DNA of 64,000 nt from positions 26,815,906 to 26,879,905 of the forward strand of contig OY829665.1 in the NCBI GenBank assembly GCA_963691815.1. The letters run 5' to 3'. The notes below the pieces were generated by a model. That model searched no databases. It was given only the letters and a program-made list of their open reading frames with translations, and was not told the DNA's origin. This DNA is from Echiichthys vipera (Eukaryota > Chordata > Actinopteri > Perciformes > Trachinidae). Position numbers and translations under genes: made by a program. This document shows, piece after piece, positions 44,806-56,945 of the stretch. Numbering within the stretch: the first letter of the stretch is position 1; the number at the start of each line of letters is the position of its first letter.

Positions 44806-45649
44806 TCCTCCACCCAAAAACGACCACATAGGTTGTTTGATCAAGGAGCTTATTACGACCCATAGGCACGTTTCGAGTTTAGCGGTCGTGTACATAACTA
44901 CAATAAACGTTGTGTTGGGTATGTCGTCATCGCCTACCCTTTAACCTTTGGCACCAATCAAAATGTGATGCGCCAGAAGGAGGCGTGGCATTCACGTTTC
45001 ACTGGACGTCGTAGCATTGGTAAGTCCGTTTGTGTACTCAATTTATGTGCTCATGTTGTGTTCTGTGCGTGAGCTATCACGGTGATTGTCTGCAAATCAT
45101 GTGTAACTAAGTTAGTTCAGTTTGACGTTTAAGTTACAACTCAGTTAGGAATGCCACGGAGGTCGTATGTTAACTATCAATAAGGCGCTAAGGTTAGCGC
45201 ACATGCTAACACACTTTTTATTTATGCTATCTGGACAAAAAAATGCTACCTTATGTGATTTTGTGTATTTCCGTCAGTATTAGGACATCTGTTAACTATT
45301 TATTTTGGTAATAAACAGGTGAAAATGCACTGTAAGAACTTAGAGAGCGCATTTTGATACTTAATCATTTCTCAAATACAGAGCCCTGATAGTGTTAATG
45401 TACTCATAACTTTTGTAGGCACACGTTTTATTTCTCTTTTTATTCTTTTGATAATTTACTCTACATTTGGCTAAATTTTTATTTTTAGTAGCAATAAGTA
45501 ACATTTATGGAAGTGCAACTAATCCTGCTTCATTTTTTTTACTATCAAAAAAACTCTCTCCATATATCACAAATCCAACGGTTCTTTTAAGAGCCATTTT
45601 CTTAATCCTTCTCCCTGTTACACTAATTTAATTTTCTGTTTGTTAGTTT

Positions 45650-45655
45650 CTTCTC

Positions 45656-45725
<70 letters not shown>

Positions 45726-45726
45726 A
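45650..45726. repeat. (CT)n microsatellite
   Basis: TC/CT run just upstream of the first plus-strand coding piece of the 7.6-kb element. Confidence 0.97.
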
Positions 45727-45740
45727 TCTAAAATGGCATC

Positions 45741-46577
45741 TGGAAAAGAAAAGAAAACAGAAAGGGACTAAAGTTTCCAGAGTTACCTTGAGGAAGAGGG
45801 ACAAGAATGGGAACATTATAGCTCAACACTTTAGGAAGAATCGATCTGGTCAGTAAAATATAATACAGTTCTACTGTTAATCACAAGTTGGTCAGCAGTA
45901 ATGTTTCTTGCATTATGTTTTGTGTTTATAGATAAACCGTGTGGCGCTAGGAAGCCCCCAGAAGTGGAGGAGTTGCTGACAGATGACATTCCTCAAGATG
46001 TCCTAAGTCTTGGTAGCATATTGACATCTGATATCTTAAAGACGACCTTTATGTTTCCATTTAAAAATGTGAAATTCAGGCAACTGACTTAAGTAGTGGC
46101 CGTGATTTTTTTATGCACATGCAGTAACAAAGCCATTATGGAAATTACTTTTCTGTCTTTAAATACACTGTCCTTTACATCAATTTTTGTGTTTTATTAT
46201 TTTAGATCAACATCTTCAGAGACTAAAGTGGAGGAGACACCCACAATGTCAGCATGGACAAGAAAACAGTTAATGTCTGAAAAAGAATTCAGAGCTGCAA
46301 TCCCAGAGCTCTTGAAATCGAAATTGGGCGCAGAGACTGTAACTCCACATTGCTGTCAGCAATGTAAAACAGCTGATGCTGGTTGGTGTGTAGTCAGAAA
46401 AGGGTAGGCTTGACTGAGGGTAGGCTTTTCTGAATTTTGATATTTTCTGGTGGGTTTTGTGTGTGTGGATATTTTTTTTACAGGCAGAGCAGAGATGATA
46501 ACTGTGCTTGCCATGGGATGGAACAACAGGAAGACAGAGAGTCTGCACAAGACCCTGGCAAAAAGATTTTTCAAAGT
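45741..46577 (+). pseudogene. Partial spliced gene in the 7.6-kb element, unknown product
   Basis: Four coding pieces with plausible splice sites: 45741-45848 (KVSRVTLRKRDKNGNIIAQH; an ATG at 45732 is out of frame with it by one base), ~45931-46040 (GARKPPEVEELLTDDIPQDV), 46206-46380 (TRKQLMSEKEFRAAIPELL, then HCCQQCKTADA, donor imperfect) and 46488-46577 (AEMITVLAMGWNNRKTESLH). The CC..C cluster hints at a zinc-binding module. I do not recognise the protein. The apparent frameshift at the start and the absence of any further exon suggest a truncated gene, possibly the N-terminus of the element's transposase. Confidence 0.45.
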
Positions 46578-48462
46578 AAGAAGTCTTTACTGCAAGTTCA
46601 CATTTGTCATTTCATGGTTACTTTCTGTGGGCTTGAATACTGGCATCACAGGTTAAAGGAGTGACAACTTTGTTCGGCTCATGTCCTGTGACTGGTGTGG
46701 TGTGGAGGCATGGCAGAGCCATATGCTGGTTGGCTGCTGGCTTGCTGGATCACTGTGTTTTTGTGCTGCATTGGCTACAAAAAATGAGCGGAACAATGGG
46801 CTTATGGTCCACTGACTCACTGCTACTGAGTTTAACAGTCCCTTCTCCTCATACCTTCCTCTGAAGAACATCCTCCCAACTAGCTGTGGCACACTTGACG
46901 GCCCCACTGGCGTGTGTTGTCATCATGACAACTCACAAAAATCACCATTAAGTGTTTTTGACATCAAATGACTGCAGCAAACAACTCAATGTCCTTTCTA
47001 TCCAATTAGCATCCTTATATACGTATTGCATTCTTTCACCATAAAATAGCCTTTGATAACGAGCACATCATTAGAATCAGGTGTGTTGGACCAGGGAGAA
47101 ACTTAAACATGCAGGACAGTGGCCCTCCAGGACTGAAATTTGGGGAAGTTAACAAGGACCAAGGCTGTTGCCTAGCACGGGAATTACATTCAAATGTCTA
47201 TAGCCTGTTATCTATTATTAAGTATTTACCTTTTAATTATTTTTTGGTCTTTTTCCTTTTAATATGACAATATGATAATAAAAACCCATTCTGATTCGTA
47301 TGTGGTTCAATATTAATTGAGGAAGACACATACGAAATACGATTTTATTTTAAATATAATCAGCCATATATTCTTAAAAATATAATATTAAACTATATTA
47401 ATGAGCCACTTCATATTTTACAATCACTGGCTATAAAATGTCTCATCAACAGAGCTAGTGACGCTGACCGGCGGCAATTTGAGTTGGAATGCAGCCCATC
47501 CACGGAGGACAGCTCGTAGCCTTCCGTTATCCAAAACTGACAAAATAAAACTATATTTCTCAGATCCGAAAGAAATAATTATAATCGATGGCCATTGCAT
47601 TAACCCATCGTATTGTGAAGTTATTAGGGACTCTTTATCAAGAGATTTGTTGAAAAAAATACTTTAAAAACATTTATTTTTGCAAAACATTTTCTTTCGG
47701 CTCCCAGGAGTTTTTCCATTTGTCCCCACTGTAAGACAGAAACACAGCAAGAAGTATTACTGTCAAATTGTTCATAATTTTTGAGAATATAACTGACACT
47801 GTACTATTTACAATGAGATATGGATTATACAGGTATGCATGCATTCTTTTTTGAAAATGAGCTTTTCAATATCATATTTAAACAGTGTATAACAAAACTC
47901 CCCAAAGTCTGTGTGAAAGGTATGGAGAAGGAATGGGGGCAACGGAACTGTTACACCTCTGAGCTGGCATTGGAGGTAGTCACAGAGACGCAACAGCACA
48001 GAGTCGACGTCTGTGTAAATGGGAAATTTGTATGGGGGGAAAAAAAATTGTAAATTTAGGTTTAATTTGACTAAAGAATGTATTGCCAGTATGAATCTTT
48101 TATTCTTCATGTTTTTGGCCAAGTTAAATCTTGCAGTTTTGTGCCGTTTTATGAGGAATGTTTTTTTCTTAGATTGCATTAGACACCAGGCCAAAACTGA
48201 GAAAATTGTGGCGTTCACTTTTATAAGGTGATACAATTTTGAATCATTTCACATTATAGTGATATTGCACAGGGGGTTTCTTGATTATGTTATATACTGT
48301 GAATTTATTTCAAGTCCAATGCACAATACTGCCCAAAACATTTGACTGCTATGTGACTTGCTTGACCCTCAGACTTTGCTGTCCCTTATTAAACTGCAGT
48401 TAAAGTTGAAGACATTTTACTATTTTTATTAGTGGATTTTCCTCATCTACAGTAAAATAAAC
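46578..48462. other. Interior of the 7.6-kb element without clear genes
   Basis: Around 47070-47150 the words caggtgtgttggaccagg and aacatgcaggacagtggccc match a dispersed fish repeat. Around 47165-47190 ggaccaaggctgttgcctagca recurs near 50883-50905. Short ORFs at 47458-47667 and 47820-48053 show no recognisable domain. Confidence 0.45.
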
Positions 48463-50539
48463 TTAAGAACATACACACCATCCAGAGCAAGGCAGCCACT
48501 GCACCAACACCTCGGCACGGTCCTTAAAAAAGAAAGAAAGATATAAGGAACAATAAGTGTGTGACACTTGATTAGAGCACAAAACAGTTTGCTGTACAAA
48601 CTGAACATGTCAGTACCAAATGAAAGAGACATAATACCACTATGGAATCAATCAAGATTCATTATTCCGCATCAAATTGTGGAAGGACACAGTTAAAGAC
48701 TGATGGGTAACCAGGTCTGCATTTTCATCCTAAGCCATGTTGTTCACATGTTAACAAAGAGAAAAGGACTTTTTTTTGCTATATGCAGAAATATGTTGCA
48801 AAGGCAGTATTTCAAAGGAGTCTTGAAAATATAGCATGCACTGTGTACATTACCGCTAAGAAGACTTTCATAAATCCTCTTAATTGTAATAAAGGCATTC
48901 CTGGCATCTTCAGTGTCCATTTCCCATGGATAGACACACTCGGCTGTAAACCCATCTGGAGTTCTGCTGGCAAGGAGGATGGGATGTCGATTGTGGAGCT
49001 GAAACAAAATTGGCACAAAATCACAAGACAGAAAATTGGATACATAAATGGAAGGTCATAATACATAAAAAAATATATTTTATGCTTTGATACCTATACA
49101 TATAAGTTATACATTGAGACTCAGAGTGAGGTCACTATAAACTGTTTTAGTAGCAATGTAAAAAACAAAAAACCTTGGTAACAAACACAGCTATTCCAAT
49201 TCAGTGTGAGACAAGGGAAGCATCACATGCTTCAATATCTAAATACACAGCTAACGCTACAAACTATCCAATTTAATTTTATTCATGGTATCTAATCATA
49301 ACAGAAGTAGTCTCAGGACACTTTTCATAAAGAGCAGGTCAAAACCACACTATAAGATATCAAATACCGTCAGATATGCGTTAAGGAACTTCCGAATTCT
49401 AATCCTGCAATGTAAATGTTCATTTTCAGGATATTTTATCCAAAATTGATAGATAGCAATGTGTTTATATATACGCAATAACAGCAGGCTCTGATCTAGT
49501 AGTACATAACCCTGTTCACCAGTGACTTAGGGCGCACTCACACTGTCCTTCCGCACCGCGCCTCAGGCTTTAGGGTACTTGTCCCCCCTCCCTCTCCCCC
49601 CGCGCCCCAGGCCCGTTTGTGCTCACACTGCCTGGGCCTCGCACAAATGTGTCTTGCTGCCTATACGTCATCACACCGTAACACGTCACACGCATTGATT
49701 GACGTCATCGCCATGCGTCTCTTTGTTTACAAATCTTTCCACAGACCTCGGAGTTTTTGTGCGTCTTGTCCGACTGTTTTTGAATATTTTCATCGACCAA
49801 ATCTGCAGTAAACACTCCACCTCCGCATCACACCACCGTGAACCTTTTGCCGCCATTGTTGTTGTCGTTAAATGTCCGCGCATGGTCCGTCCTTCTATTT
49901 ACTATGTCCGAACAGGCGCACATAAATGACGTCAGAACCGCCGTAGGCATCGTGCTTGGCTCGTACATGTGCAAACGGGCTCTACAAAAGCCCACCTCTC
50001 TCAGGCGGGCTGTGGACGGCCCACTGGCCGCAGTTATACCCGGAGCGGGTGTACTCAAACTGGTCAAACGCACTAGGCTTTAGCCGAAAAAACAGTTTTG
50101 GCCCGGTGCGGAAGGACAGTGTGAGTGCGCCCTTAGGTAGAGTGAAAACAAGACAACATGACAAGACAATTGGGAGTGGTACAGTAAATCGAGAATTCAG
50201 GATTGTCTTGCACAATAAAACAAAGATGAGTGTTAAATTGCTGCAAAAGCAAATAATGTAAGAGAAATATAGCAATGTAAATGTAAAGATCAGCAATTAA
50301 TTACTTATTATTTATGACAACTGTCTGAAAGAAAAAAAATAACCTACCAGTAAATTTGTTGCATCATACATTTTGTTGATGCTGCAGTTTTGTTTTGTGT
50401 GTTTCCAATCATGGCCAAATTTCTTCTTTTGATTTTCTAATTTTTTTTTGTAAGGCTGCTTGGCCCCGCACTGCTTACACATCTTGCTGGCCACACCAAT
50501 CGTTTCCTTGCATGTGATGCATTGTTTTTGCGTAGGCAT
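48463..50539 (-). CDS. Small Cys-rich protein gene (three exons) in the 7.6-kb element
   Basis: Exons on the minus strand are 50539-50348 (64 codons from ATG), 48998-48849 (50 codons) and 48522-48463 (19 codons plus TAA). All junctions are phase 0 with AG acceptors and GT donors (CTG|GTAGGT, AAT|GTACAC), giving 133 residues. Exon 1 has a CX2CX10CX2C zinc-ribbon-like pattern (CITCK...CKQC) followed by a Lys-rich stretch. Exon 2 reads LHNRHPILLASRTPDGFTAE and ends KRIYESLLSGN. Exon 3 ends in LPCSGWCVC. The first intron contains the Harbinger MITE at 49530-50132. I do not recognise the family. The intact frame across three exons suggests selection or recent origin, either as an accessory gene or a captured host gene. 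Confidence 0.6.
49530..50132. mobile_element. Harbinger-type MITE, complete copy
   Basis: 603 bp, ~30-bp terminal inverted repeats GGGCGCACTCACACTGTCCT..., TSD TTA on both sides. Carries the Myb/SANT-like segment on the minus strand (about 49860-49750) with a one-base deletion relative to the copy at 15761. It lies in an intron of the Cys-rich gene. Confidence 0.93.
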
Positions 50540-50781
50540 CTGGAGACAGAAACAGAAATAAGAAATGAGAACACTGCATGCTGTGTTACCAGTGAATAAT
50601 AAATACAGTGCTCTTACATGTTGGCCTTCAAAGAAAACTGCTACAGCATAATACTACTCAGGACCTGTGTCCCCAAATTAGTTTTTTTACCAAGTCAATT
50701 TATAAAAACTGTATATGTGATAGTTTCTTGAGGGCTCTAGAAGGTAACAATAAATGCTTGTTATGAATTAAGAAATACCTA

Positions 50782-50928
50782 TAGACCTTTTCAAAGATGT
50801 AAACTTAAACATTCCAAAACAGTCCTAGTTTATTTCCTGTTGCAGTGTGTGCGAATGACATCAGCTGACAGGACGTAAACAAGGAACAAGGCTGTTGCCT
50901 AGCAATTGAATTCCGTTGAAAAGGTCTA
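50782..50928. repeat. Small palindromic-ended MITE-like repeat
   Basis: Ends tagaccttttcaa and ttgaaaaggtcta are exact inverted repeats 147 bp apart. Inner words recur at about 47150-47190. Confidence 0.6.
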
Positions 50929-51675
50929 TTGAAAACAAAATACGTTAGGTGGTATATTAACAAATACATTCTTCCTTAAAACATGCACAAATAGTCACAA
51001 ACATAGTAAATGGGTCACATATTTGACGGTACACCTGTTTTGTCTGTCCTCTACCGTGTCTTATGTATTCCTGGCTTTGCACCTGTACGTGTCTTTACGT
51101 AATCTAGGGTGTCTAAAAATATATTTTAATCTCAACTAGACAGCCTGATTAAAAGAAGATTAAATCTAAAATACATATCATTTTAGCTTACCCTTTCATG
51201 TAGCATAAGACTAATTGGGAGCGTGTAAACGCATATAACGTTAAACACCTAAAACAATAACGATGAGCGATCTCTTTCAATTAATATTAGCTATTGTGAA
51301 AACGGATATTTATACAAAGCATCATCAAAGTTAAATATTACATTAGCGGTTATCCGCGCTAGCTGACTAGCTTTATTGCCTAGTTAAATGAATGTTAACT
51401 GATCTCTTAAAACATTATACAGCCGATAATGATCTAGTTTCTATTACATTAATAGATGGCGAAAGGACATAGAATGCAATGATTTACACATTTGATCGTT
51501 CTCAAATCGTTTTTAGCACTATTTATTACTAGCTACTTACCTTTAATAGTCCGTGTGTCAAACGATGAAAAAAGATGTAATCAAATAGACCCATGCACCA
51601 TGCACCATGGACACATGCGAAAAGAGGCATACGTCCTGCCTACGTTCAAACCCGACGCAGGGGGCTTTCAACTCA

Positions 51676-51915
51676 TTTAAGGACTTCCCTGAGCATCAAA
51701 TATGGACGTTTAAGGAGAGCTCAAAACTTCAAATATGGACGTTTAAGGAAAGCCCTAAGCTTCAAATATTGCCGCGGACGGGCTTACATTGAAATTAGTT
51801 GAAAGCCCTCTGCGTCGGGTTTGTACGTTTAAGGAGACCTTTTTAGTCCGTAACTAACGCCAAAGGCCCCTGACCAATCGTCAGTTTTTGACGCGTTGGG
51901 AGTGAGACTGTGTTG
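51676..51915 (-). repeat. Right terminal inverted repeat
   Basis: Reverse complement of 44343-44581 with a handful of differences. Ends ...gagactgtgttg, followed directly by CATCTGG. Confidence 0.88.
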
Positions 51916-51922
51916 CATCTGG

Positions 51923-52871
51923 ATGTGAACAGTTTTCTTCTGTACAACCCTGCTTCTCTCAAACGTGACTTTCATTATGTACTGCTACACTACGTGTATG
52001 GGGCTGTAACGAACAGCAGGAGAGTGAGGACAGAGAGGGAACTCATTTATTATTTTATGTTTTATATGAAATGTTGACTTATCTCTGACCTTGCAAATAC
52101 GACTAAATAGATGAATAGTAATATTAAAAAGGGTATCCTATAAATAAAACAGTAAATTTAAGACCATTTTAAAACAATCTGGGTTATTTTCTGTACTATT
52201 TTTTAAGTATGAGATCATCATTACCTATATCTACCTTTGAAATGTTTCTCTCATTAACTGTAGATATTGTGTCCATATAACCACGCACTATTATTACACA
52301 GCTAGGATGCAGGTCGTCTGCTCGGCCTGTGGCCGGCACAGAAAGCCCTTACCTTCACTAGGTCCATCATCAAGAGACAGATTCCAGAAGGAGAAGGACT
52401 TTAGATTATGAAATGTCCCGATTAGGTGACAATCTACAAAAATACTCAGTCATACTGTATAAAAACATTTTATGCAGTTAAGATCAGTTACTGCATTAAT
52501 GTTAGGCCTGCATATAGAATTGAAACTATTTACCAACATCCGTAAATATACAAACTATTCATGTACTTTTATATTAATTTTGTATTGATCAAATTACATA
52601 GACAATCATGAGTTATATGGAACTTTTTTTGTGAACGTGATAAGTGACAAAAATCTGCCCAGGCAATAACAGTTCTTTCAACCGTAAATTATAAATACAT
52701 TAGCTGTGCAACATAGTCTCAAACTAACGCTCTGTAACTACACTTCGGGTTTTAACATTAGCGAACTGATGTTACAGATTTCGCCGGGTTAACCTGTAAC
52801 GTTAGGTTTGATAAAATCCGATGCTAACTGCTAATGCGGGCTACCAATAGCGTTAGCTTGTTAGCTGGTGT
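51923..52871. other. Gene-free AT-rich stretch
   Basis: No ORF, RNA gene or element end recognised. Toward 52730-52860 there are repeated gctaac/gttagc motifs. Confidence 0.5.
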
Positions 52872-52935
52872 GATTTGTCGTTGTGGTTTTGGATTTGTTG
52901 TTGTCGTTTCGGATTTGTCGTTGTGGTTTTCTATT
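52872..52935. repeat. Minisatellite, reverse orientation of 43825 array
   Basis: Three units of gatttgtcgttgtggtttt, the reverse complement of the 43825-43960 unit. Confidence 0.9.
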
Positions 52936-53990
52936 TGCTGTAGTGATTTGCCCCTCAGGGCCACCGTACAGTTCAGACCAAAGTTTCGCATCGAGAGGAG
53001 TTGAAACTTCCAGCTACTTGCAACGTGCAGGTCTGAAACATTCTGGAACCTGCCAGTTCACACCAGTGAGACAAGGGGAGACGGTGTATAATCTCCATAG
53101 CAACGCTCTATGTACTTCCATTCTAACTTCTCTTCTTCTTTTTCATAGCTGCATTATAAAATATAAATGAGGACAGAGATAGTGAGATACTTGCTACAGC
53201 TGCATTACTAGTTGTGATAAAATGGCGAAAATACTGTTTTATTTCCCTGATTCACTGCTTTGTAGTTTTGTGTTTGTCATGAAATGTCTTTGTCTGAAAT
53301 GTCTGAAAATAAACTGAACTGAACTGACTACAGCGCTCACTCTCCTTGTTCGTTAGTGATCACTCGACCTCGCTCTCTCTATCTCTCTAACACACACTCG
53401 TTGAGCCTCGGTCCATAAAGGCCTTTTCTACCAGCTGACAGTTAGTGACTTGCAGTGGACTTAATTGGCTGTTTAACCAGGAGACGTGTCTTACGTTCTA
53501 AATCCAGATGCTGGAGACTTGACCAGCTGAGTCTCAGGCGACAACATCAGACAGTTGGAGTCCAGACGAGACGGGTCAGTTCACTTGCTGCAACTTTCAC
53601 CTGCAACATTGTAAAGCCTGTTTGTTGCGTTGCGAATCATTGGTCTGACCTCGGCTTTAAAACCAATGTATTTCAATGGTGTAGATGTATACCTGCAGCA
53701 AGTATTTCCCTCTGTTAGTCTGGATCATATATAGTATAAAACAAAAGCACAGAAGCTAAATTGTTTTAATTTTCTTTTACTTTTTATTGTTTCAACTATA
53801 ATCGCTACATTACTGAACATTTAATCACAACATTTTCTTTAGTTCCTGCCCTGTTGTCAGTGATCAGTTTTCATCAGTGGTTCTTCTAAGTCAAAATAAA
53901 GTAAATATGAGAGGCGTGTGGTTCGGGAGCTCCTGAGTATATTTCGTTTTAGCTTAACAATCAGCCTATAAAGTGACCATAACTTTACGG
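52936..53990. other. Gene-free stretch with anonymous repeats
   Basis: tttgcccctcagggccaccgta near 52948-52970 and the GC-rich blocks at 52960-53100 and 53500-53690 look like dispersed repeats, but I cannot name them. Confidence 0.4.
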
Positions 53991-54023
53991 CAATGACCTT
54001 GTCAGGTTAGGTTTAAATTTGAG

Positions 54024-54593
54024 ATGTCTGAAGGAAACAGAAAAGAGAAGCCGGCTACGAAAAGTGCAGAGGCAGCTGCGATTGTGGAGCAGCAGCTAAT
54101 GTTAGCCAAGTTGGAAACTGAGCTTGAGAAAGTCCGGAGCAACATCACGGAAGCAATAACAACAGCGCTCTTGACGATTCAAACAGCACTGGAAGCCATA
54201 AAACGCCAGGTTGAATCATTTGAGGCTCACTTTACCAAGGCGGAGGATGCACTTTCAGACCACAGTGACAGTGATCACCACGCTGGAAACATCCATATAG
54301 GACCTGCAATCCCCTGTGCAGGACCTTGCTAAGGAAAATTAATGACTAAAAGATACATTGGATGGATATGAAAACAGGCAGAGACGTATGAACTTCAGGG
54401 TCCTCTGTGTCGCCGAGGACAGCGAGCAGGGCCAGTGCCCCCTGAAATCTATGTCCGAGCTTCTGGTGAAAGTGTTGAACGAAGAAAGCTTTACAAAATG
54501 GCCTTTTTTAACCAACCCCTCGGCTCAGATGTTGGAGCCCGATTTAGCTCTGACCGTTGAAGGTATGGACTAACTTTTCATCCATAGGGAGTC
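54024..54593 (+). pseudogene. L1/Tx1-type LINE ORF1
   Basis: A frame from 54024 begins MSEGNRKEKPATKSAE with a coiled-coil region (KLETELEKVRSNITEAI). A second frame from 54358 has DGYENRQRRMNFRVLCVAED and SELLVKVLNEESF, the RNA-binding (transposase-22) part of L1 ORF1 proteins. A frameshift at about 54310-54350 and truncation at 54573 break it. Confidence 0.85.
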
Positions 54594-55480
54594 AATCTTG
54601 GATTGACTTTCACCCAGCAATCTTTAATTTGTCAGCAGCCTCCTCTTCTCGCTTCCATAATGTATGATTACCATGGCAGCAGAACACTGTAAGAGCCCTA
54701 CTCTTTGATCTGACCTCCCTACGGTATGGCACTGTTAATGCGCAGGACCATTCAGGTTTTGTACAATATTGGCAGCTCTTAGTTTATTACACTTAATTCA
54801 TGTTTATTTTTCTATTGCCAGTTTTTTATTTACATGGATAATACAATAAGTGCCTTATTCTCAGAACTGATTAAAATGGGGGGAGACTTTTTATACAACA
54901 ATATAACATATAACATTATTTTTTGTTTTTTGTTTGCTTCTGTCACCTTTTTTCTCCATTTTGGAAAGGCACTTAATACACAGTATTACTCCGGTTTAAA
55001 ATGTTATTGGCAACTCAGCTTTTCATCCATCCATTCATCCATCCATCCATCTTCAATCTCTTGTCCCTAACGGGCTGAATTGCTACTTTTTCTTTCGTTT
55101 TTACGATGACCAGTTATAATTTATAAAAACTTCAGACAGACAGTTGTTGTCTACGGGTCAGTGGTCATTACCGCTTCGCTATGTCTCTATAATATTTGAC
55201 CAAATAACTGAGATAAGAGGTGACAGGGAAAAAATCTATTTGAGATGAAAAAAAAGATACTCTTAAATACCATTTCCAACATTGTTTCATTCTGTTATTA
55301 TTATACAATTTTACTTTTGTCTCTGTCTTTCTCATTCAGTGTATATTGTTTTTGGCGTTCTATGTTAAGAGTTTAAACTCTAGCTCTACTAGGTAAAGTA
55401 GATAGCCCATTGAGGGTTACAAGAAAGTTATTTGAAAATTGCAGATGGCTAGGGGGGTGAGGGGACACAGGGATGTTATA
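54594..55480. other. Inter-ORF region of the L1-type LINE
   Basis: Contains a catccatc-rich simple stretch at 55022-55052 and no recognisable ORF. Confidence 0.5.
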
Positions 55481-56351
55481 CTATCACATTTCAGGATTAA
55501 ATTTAATTTCATTCATCTCAGCGCTCAAAAGTCCGAGAACTATTGAGAAAGAAAAATGTTGATGTGGCTCTCCTATCTGAGAGTCATCTAGAACCGTCTG
55601 ATGTTGTATGCAAAACAAGCACTACAGAGTAGTAGCATCCTTGGGGGATGGATCTAAGACCAAAGGGGTTATGATTCTAATGAAACATAAACTAAATCTG
55701 GCAATTGGTAAAAATTAGTTGTAATATATTCAGGGAGATTGGCTTATTTGGGGGTTTCTATCCAAGGGAAAAAAATAGCCTTCGTGAGTATATACTCACC
55801 AACAACCTGTAAACCACCATATTTTCCTAGGTTTACTACTGCTACTGTGTCTCTCTAATTACTCACTTATTGTAGGATCAGACATGAATACATTTTTTGA
55901 TTGTAGTCTAGATAGATCTAATCCATCCATTACACATTCACAAGCCTTATCCTCCAACGCTCTAAAGAACTTTGCTAATGACATACATTTGGTGGATATC
56001 TGGAGGGTTCAGAATCCTACAGCTAGAGAGTACACATACTTATCCCCATATCATAAAATGTTCTCAAGAATAGAGTATATCCTGGCCACACCAAACCTGA
56101 TCTTACCTGATGCTACCTCGTAATACCTCTGATCATAATGCAATAATAACTTAATTTAATCTGTTTTTTCTACAAGGTACCCCTTCCAAACGGAGGTTTC
56201 ATACGACCCTTCTTAAAAAGGAAAAATATCTCTCACAAGTTAAAACCAAATTGGTAGAATTTATTAATATAACAAAGATTCAGTCTTGGATAACGCAATT
56301 GTATGGTCAGCGATCAAGGGCTTTCTGCGCCACAATGTGATTGGTTTCTCA
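55481..56351 (+). pseudogene. L1/Tx1-type LINE endonuclease
   Basis: Broken frames encode VRELLRKKNVDVALLSESHL (with the catalytic Glu position changed), then a later frame at 55884-56123 with SNALKNFANDIHLVDIWRV and a SRIEYILA stretch of the APE-type endonuclease. Continues to FLRHNVIGFSS, where an RTE-like fragment interrupts. Confidence 0.82.
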
Positions 56352-56945
56352 TCCACCCATCAACACCCACTTTCATCTCGTCACTCACTCCTCTTCAACC
56401 TCTTATCCGGGGTCGGGTCGCAGGGACAGCAGCTCTAGCAGGGGACCCCAAACTTCCCTTTCCTGGGCCACATTAACCAGCTATAACTGGGGGATCCTGA
56501 GGCATTCCCAGGCCAGTGTGGAGATATAATCTCTCTACCTGGTCCTGGGTCTTCCCGAGGCCTCCTCCCAGCTGGACGTACCTGGAACACTTCCCTAGGG
56601 AGGTGCCCAGAGAGCATCCTTAACTGATGCCCGAACCACCTCAACTGGCTCCTTTCAACACAAAGGAGCAGCAGCTCTACTCCGAGTTCCTCACGGATGG
56701 CTGAACTTCTCACCCTATCTCTAAGGGAGACTCCAGCCACCCTCCTTAGCAAACTAATTTCGGCCGCTTGTACCCGCGACCTCGTTCTTTCTGTCATGAC
56801 CCAGCTTTCATGACCATAGGTGAGGTTAGGAAAGAAGATTGAACGGTAGGTCGAGAGGTTTACCTTCCAGTTCAGCTCTCTTTTCGGTGCGTAGAGCAAC
56901 TGCAATACCACCCACACTGCACTGACTGTCCAGTTTCCTCATTTT
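56352..56945 (-). pseudogene. RTE/Rex3-like LINE 3' fragment
   Basis: The minus frame 56917-56435 reads VNLSTYRSIFFPNLTYGHES, TERTRSRVQAAEISLLRRVA, and LRWFGHQLRMLSGHLPREVF, the C-terminus of a fish RTE/Rex3-type LINE. The lower-coordinate end has catc-rich sequence, compatible with a GATG-type tail. It is inserted within the plus-strand L1-type ORF2, whose frame resumes at 56946. The Rex3 assignment is inferred. Confidence 0.82.

Larger units (their letters stand above)
44343..51915. mobile_element. 7.57-kb element with long TIRs, unassigned superfamily
   Basis: Bounded by ~240-bp terminal inverted repeats beginning CAACACAGTCTCACTCCC and by a perfect 7-bp direct repeat. Both TIRs contain internal subrepeats (ccttaaacgtccatatttga units and an acgtacaaacccgacgcag unit). 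Inside are a plus-strand partial gene (45741-46577), a minus-strand three-exon gene (50539-48463), a CT microsatellite, a nested Harbinger MITE (49530-50132) and a small MITE (50782-50928). No recognisable DDE transposase, RT or helicase was found. The HCCQQC cluster and long TIRs suggest, weakly, a relative of KDZ-type (Zisupton-like) elements, which usually have 8-bp duplications, or another cut-and-paste group. It could also be a non-autonomous derivative carrying captured genes. Confidence 0.75.

Noticed and set aside
44612..44869. Repetitive Ala-Pro-Lys-Ser protein, antifreeze-like in look
   Set aside because: It is the translation of a 12-bp tandem DNA array in the subterminal region of the transposon, open in both strands.
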